DNA of 7,908 bases, taken from assembly GCA_007136585.1 (NCBI GenBank), contig SLGR01000053.1:1-7908 (forward strand), given 5' to 3'. The translations under genes and the position numbers were made by a program. The notes under the pieces were generated by a model that had not been told where the DNA came from, searched no databases, and saw nothing but the letters and a program-made list of their open reading frames with translations. The first letter of the stretch is position 1. Each line of letters starts with the position of its first letter. Positions 6,001 through 7,908 of this stretch are shown piece by piece. The DNA is from Candidatus Sumerlaeota bacterium (lineage in GTDB: Bacteria; CG03; SLGR01).

Positions 6001-7908
6001 AGTAGAATTTTCCGGTTTTAGCTTCAATTTCCGCCAGGTACTCCGAGAGTGTCTTTCCGGTCTCGGCCATTATCCAGAGCCCGAGGATACCCATTGCTAT
6101 CCCGTCATCCCAGGATTCCGAGAAAATACCGGCCATTACGTGGGCACTCTCCTCGCCGCCGACAAGAACATTCTCCCCTCTCTCCTGCAGTTCAAGCGCG
6201 TGTTCAACAACCCATTTGAAACCTACAGCTTTTTCGTAGACATTTTCTCCGATAAGCTCACCGACCGCGTTTGCGAAATTGCTGGTTCCGACGGATTTTA
6301 CGATATCACCGCTGTACCCCTGCTCGTGAAGAAAGTAGGCAAGGATCCCCAGAAACTGGTTTGAAGCTACCTCGGTTCCGTCCGTCTCCCTGAACCCGAA
6401 TCTGTCGGCGTCTCCGTCTGCGGCTATACCAAGGCCCCTCAGCCCTTCTACGTTCAGCCTGCCCATTTCCTCAAGGAGCAGTGAAAGGCTCCCGGGCTCC
6501 GTGGGGTTGGGGGCTCCGTTTACAAGCGAGAACTCCGGATCGGTGTTATCCGTGTTTATTATTGTAAAGAAATCCCTTCCGGCCTCATCGGCTATCCTTG
6601 TAAAAAGACGGTTCATGTATTCAGAGCCCGTTCCCTGCATCGGATCAAGGACAGTATTAAAATCCGTATTGCTCCTTATGAACTCAACTATAGTTTCCCA
6701 GGCGCCTGCGTCTTTTAAACCCGGTATGATATAACCGTCAATATAACGGTCCAGGACATCACTTAACGGCATCTCATTTATAACCCCGGCCTCAACGGCG
6801 GAATCATAATCAACCGTTCTGTACCTTTCGGCCCTGTTGGCATGCCCGGCTATAACAGATGTAACCTCATCAGGGGCCGGCCCACCGTGTTCCGGAGAAA
6901 ACTTGATCCCGTTATCCATGAACTTGTTGTGGCTGGCCGTAAAGTTTATGACGCCTATAGCATTCTCATCGGAGTTTGCCAGGTACCCCAGAACAGGCGA
7001 GGGAGTGGGTTCTTCCTTAATTATCCGCACGTTTATCCCGTTTCCGGCAAGTATCCTGGCGGTCTCAAGGACGTTCTCCCTGTTGTTGTACCTCGGGTCA
7101 TACCCTACTACAACATAACTCTTCTCAAGAACCTCCGAGGGGGTTTCAGATGTAAGGTATGAGGCTATACCCTGCACGGCCCGGCGGATATTGGGCATAT
7201 GAAAATCGCCTTCCCCGGGACGGTCAAGGACCTGCTCCATGATCTGCCTTATCTTTGACCTCCACCCGGATGTGCCGAACTTTATACTGACCCCGGTTTC
7301 TTCAAGATTCGTTTCCGTCACACTTACTCCCGGAGCAACCTCGGTAATTTCGGGGGTCTCCTCTTCCGCCGGGGCTGTTTCTTCTCTGGTTTCCGGCTCT
7401 ATTATTCTGAAAACCCTGCTTAAAAGAGCGCCGGCTATACTTGAAGCTCCGAGCCAGGCCGAAGCCATACCCATCGGTTCCGTTACAGCAGGTGAGATAT
7501 CAAAGAAGATAGTGCCATAAAAGTACACGGTAAAGAAAACAGTGGCGTAAACAAAGAGGGAATTCGCTATAGCTCCGATTGTCTCTCCTATGTCCCTATA
7601 AGTGACCGCCGGTTTTTCGCGAAGTCTCAATAAATTATCTATAAGATGAACCGGCAGAAACCAGCGCCCAAAAAAAGCTGTGACCGGGTTCATTCCCCGG
7701 AGAGAAAATTCATGAGAAACTTTTATCTGCTCCCATACGGATAATTGAGTTGATTCGGGATCAGCCTCTTCCACGGCGCTCCGATCCTGGGGAACAAATC
7801 GACTTGCGGCGCGCCTCACCAGACCTCTCTCAGCCGGGGAAGCCTCCGTTACATCCTCTCGTTGGAAGAACCTCTCACCCTCGGCAGGGTCCGCAAGGCT
7901 GAGCTCCC
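1..7908 (-). CDS. Giant multidomain protein, partial at both ends: membrane hairpin - phosphohexomutase - unknown - GAPDH-like - kinase-like - GTP-type PEPCK
   Basis: One minus-strand frame is open from 7906 to 2 with no stop codon (no TTA, CTA or TCA in the matching plus-strand triplets), giving 2635 sense codons; start and stop both lie outside. The first Met codon (7693-7691) has protein-like sequence upstream and only a purine run directly against it, so I do not treat it as the start. Domain order is two membrane segments (residues ~112-165), acidic linker (~170-205), phosphoglucomutase/phosphomannomutase (~206-739), unknown region (~740-1395), GAPDH-like (~1396-1864), kinase-like (~1916-2090) and GTP-type PEP carboxykinase (~2110 to edge). 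The enzymes suggest a role in gluconeogenesis and hexose-phosphate supply at the inner face of the cytoplasmic membrane; that joint role is inference. Codon use looks uniform across the frame, with frequent ATA and AGG/AGA, so the gene does not look like a recent patchwork. I know of no standard gene name for such a fusion. Confidence 0.97.
2..1580 (-). other. GTP-type phosphoenolpyruvate carboxykinase domain, C-terminus cut by the window edge
   Basis: About 526 residues follow the GTP-PEPCK family from its N-terminal lobe to TPIGNLPRYEDL (family TPIGYxPKEDAL), leaving roughly the last 60 residues outside. Visible motifs are IPVVQVTDSYYVV; YAGNSLGLKK (982-953) with the metal-ligand Lys; WLAEHM with ligand His at 898-896; P-loop ESGCGKTS (838-815) with the hyper-reactive Cys; GDDLAY (784-767) with ligand Asp; NSRF (490-479); GGR (397-389); and PLVYEAFDWEHGVMVGA. 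PEPCK converts oxaloacetate to phosphoenolpyruvate plus CO2 using GTP, with Mn2+ at the active site, the committing step of gluconeogenesis. In the nucleotide pocket, NWF of the family is NYF (157-149) and the two following Phe residues that clamp guanine are absent. The substrate and metal sites look intact, so activity is plausible with uncertain nucleotide preference. Confidence 0.95.
1640..2161 (-). other. Kinase-fold-like segment, probably degenerate
   Basis: About 174 residues whose motif order resembles the protein-kinase/aminoglycoside-phosphotransferase fold. GKVVKVYT, with Lys at 2089-2087, resembles the VAIK strand. A helix follows (AEEVIQGYRLALENL). YPLVIVQDKV (about 1950-1921) resembles the hinge strand. 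RGILDSDISWRENYGL (1846-1799) resembles the catalytic loop, with candidate Asp at 1834-1832 or 1828-1826 and the metal-ligand Asn at 1810-1808. GRVVIVNCGGLT (1789-1754) sits where the DFG motif would be. There Asp is replaced by Asn and Phe by Cys, so metal binding would be weakened, and the segment is short for a full kinase because the C-lobe after the DFG position is not evident. It could be a pseudokinase or an inactive structural module. The assignment rests on motif spacing only. Confidence 0.4.
2162..2314 (-). other. Basic/acidic linker after the GAPDH-like domain
   Basis: Residues ~1865-1915. It begins with a highly charged basic run (KRQEDRRRRQEVY, about 2302-2264) and continues into acidic and polar sequence. 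It looks like a helix extending from the GAPDH C-terminus followed by a flexible connector to the kinase-like segment. No domain is recognised. Confidence 0.5.
2315..3721 (-). other. Divergent, enlarged glyceraldehyde-3-phosphate dehydrogenase-like domain
   Basis: The C-terminal catalytic half is clear. SCSTNG carries the nucleophilic Cys at 2863-2861 (family ASCTTN); GTTFHMYT carries the general-base His at 2770-2768 (family TTVHAxT); FPKSTGAAKGV (2725-2690) matches the PASTGAAKAV phosphate loop; AARTPT places the phosphate-binding Arg at 2653-2651 (family AFRVPT); and GYDNEMSYS (2371-2345) matches WYDNExGYS. The NAD-binding half is far more divergent. The best candidate for its glycine loop is DGTGRIGTLG (3709-3680, family NGFGRIGR), which puts about 280 residues before the Cys instead of ~150, implying an insertion of ~130 residues and a domain of ~469 rather than ~335. 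The reaction would be reversible oxidative phosphorylation of glyceraldehyde 3-phosphate; coenzyme choice cannot be judged. The catalytic half is near certain as homology, the Rossmann half tentative. Confidence 0.85.
3722..5689 (-). other. Central region of unknown function (~656 residues) in the giant protein
   Basis: Residues ~740-1395, between the mutase and GAPDH-like domains, match no family I can name. Most of it looks alpha-helical, with alternating charged and aliphatic positions and no Cys-rich, ATP-binding or nucleotide-binding motif. A sub-region at about 5460-5100 looks compact: short strands, then ALARHELNEY with HELNE at 5245-5231, then HGEFMAFIAH at 5197-5168. This is vaguely like a zinc-peptidase helix, but the second His of HExxH is Glu. 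A second sub-region (about 4880-4510) has predicted strands around AYVVVPTVIS, MGLIALDLSSAVAV and LLIHTHYW, suggesting an alpha/beta fold. The stretch 4440-3780 is helical, Ala/Leu/Glu-rich and probably a scaffold. It may hold two or three divergent domains; I assign no function. Confidence 0.55.
5690..7291 (-). other. Phosphoglucomutase/phosphomannomutase (alpha-D-phosphohexomutase) domain, complete
   Basis: About 534 residues, slightly longer than the family's usual ~450-480. All four signature loops are present in order: N-terminal IKFGTSGWR (from 7285); phosphoserine loop TASHN with catalytic Ser at 6934-6932; metal loop DGDADRF (6418-6398) with the three Asp ligands of Mg2+; sugar loop GGEESAH (6160-6140); and phosphate-binding loop RLSGTED (5791-5771). 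These enzymes interconvert hexose 6-phosphate and hexose 1-phosphate through a bisphosphorylated intermediate. GTSGWR and VGFKW point to the bacterial PGM/PMM branch rather than GlmM, whose N-terminus normally reads GTDGIRG. An oddity is that the Pro usual after TASHN is Lys. The domain looks catalytically competent; whether glucose or mannose phosphate is preferred cannot be read from the sequence. It sits directly behind the membrane hairpin and linker. Confidence 0.94.
7292..7399 (-). other. Glu/Pro/Thr-rich interdomain linker
   Basis: Residues ~170-205 are almost entirely Glu, Pro, Thr, Ala and Val, with pieces such as TAPAEEETPEITEVAPG. It is a low-complexity, acidic, probably flexible spacer between the membrane hairpin and the mutase domain, which would let the catalytic domain move free of the membrane surface. 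No catalytic motif is seen. Confidence 0.75.
7412..7573 (-). other. Predicted two-helix membrane hairpin
   Basis: Residues ~112-135 (7573-7502) form a strongly hydrophobic, aromatic-rich segment with core LFVYATVFFTVYFYGTIFF and no charged residue. After a nine-residue acidic loop, a second, weaker apolar segment (residues ~145-165, 7474-7412) is rich in Ala, Gly and Met and includes ASAWLGASSIAGALLS. Basic residues precede the first segment and follow the second (SRVFR), while the loop has no Lys or Arg, so both ends should be cytoplasmic with the short loop outside. This would tether the following enzyme domains to the cytoplasmic membrane. The first helix is convincing; the second could instead be a re-entrant or peripheral helix. 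Confidence 0.7.
7574..7906 (-). other. N-terminal charged region of the giant protein (window edge to first membrane segment)
   Basis: Residues 1-111. The first ~65 residues are polar and rich in Glu, Asp, Arg and Ser, look disordered, and match nothing I recognise. A more ordered, amphipathic stretch follows (about 7693-7590) containing NPVTAFFGRWFLPVHLID and then a basic patch, LLRLREKP, just before the membrane. The aromatic/hydrophobic FFGRWFLPVHLID piece could be an interfacial helix lying on the membrane. The basic patch on this side suggests, by the positive-inside rule, that this part faces the cytoplasm. The frame is already open at the window edge, so further domains may precede it. 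Confidence 0.6.

Noticed and set aside
7691-7693. First Met codon of the main frame as a translation start
   Set aside because: The frame upstream is open to the window edge with protein-like composition, and the only purine-rich stretch directly abuts the ATG, leaving no normal ribosome-binding spacing.
1-7908. Several separate genes (pgm, gap, pck) in an operon
   Set aside because: No stop codon, intergenic gap, start site or frame change occurs between the domains; all read in one frame with linker sequence between them.

Overview
The whole window lies inside one very large protein-coding gene on the minus strand. Read 5'->3' on that strand, the frame whose codons occupy plus-strand triplets 2-4, 5-7 ... 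7904-7906 has no stop codon anywhere. I followed it line by line and it gives 2635 consecutive sense codons. Neither its start (beyond 7908) nor its end (before 1) is in the window. There is no intergenic DNA and I see no RNA gene, promoter, terminator, mobile element, repeat array or CRISPR. Residue numbers below count from the first complete codon (7906-7904 = residue 1).

Layout from N- to C-terminus (high to low coordinates): a polar, charged stretch; two hydrophobic segments forming a membrane hairpin (about 7573-7412); a Glu/Pro/Thr-rich linker (7399-7292); a complete phosphoglucomutase/phosphomannomutase-family domain (about 7291-5690); about 650 residues of unrecognised, largely helical sequence (about 5689-3722); a divergent, enlarged glyceraldehyde-3-phosphate dehydrogenase-like domain that keeps the catalytic Cys and His (about 3721-2315); a short kinase-fold-like segment with a degraded DFG motif (about 2161-1640); and a GTP-type phosphoenolpyruvate carboxykinase domain (about 1580-2) that is cut by the window edge before its last C-terminal helices.

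The three recognisable enzymes belong to one metabolic direction: PEPCK makes phosphoenolpyruvate, GAPDH handles the triose-phosphate step, and the mutase links hexose-6-phosphate to hexose-1-phosphate for glycogen, cell-wall or nucleotide-sugar synthesis. Fusing three non-adjacent gluconeogenic/hexose-phosphate enzymes into one membrane-tethered chain with large unknown segments between them is very unusual. Most signature catalytic residues are retained, but each domain also has a substitution or insertion at a place that is normally conserved.

The organism appears to be a bacterium of roughly balanced base composition that often uses ATA for Ile and AGG/AGA for Arg. Giant multidomain proteins of this kind are known from Candidatus Omnitrophota (candidate phylum OP3), and that is my best guess, but it rests on general knowledge of the group and not on a marker gene in the window.
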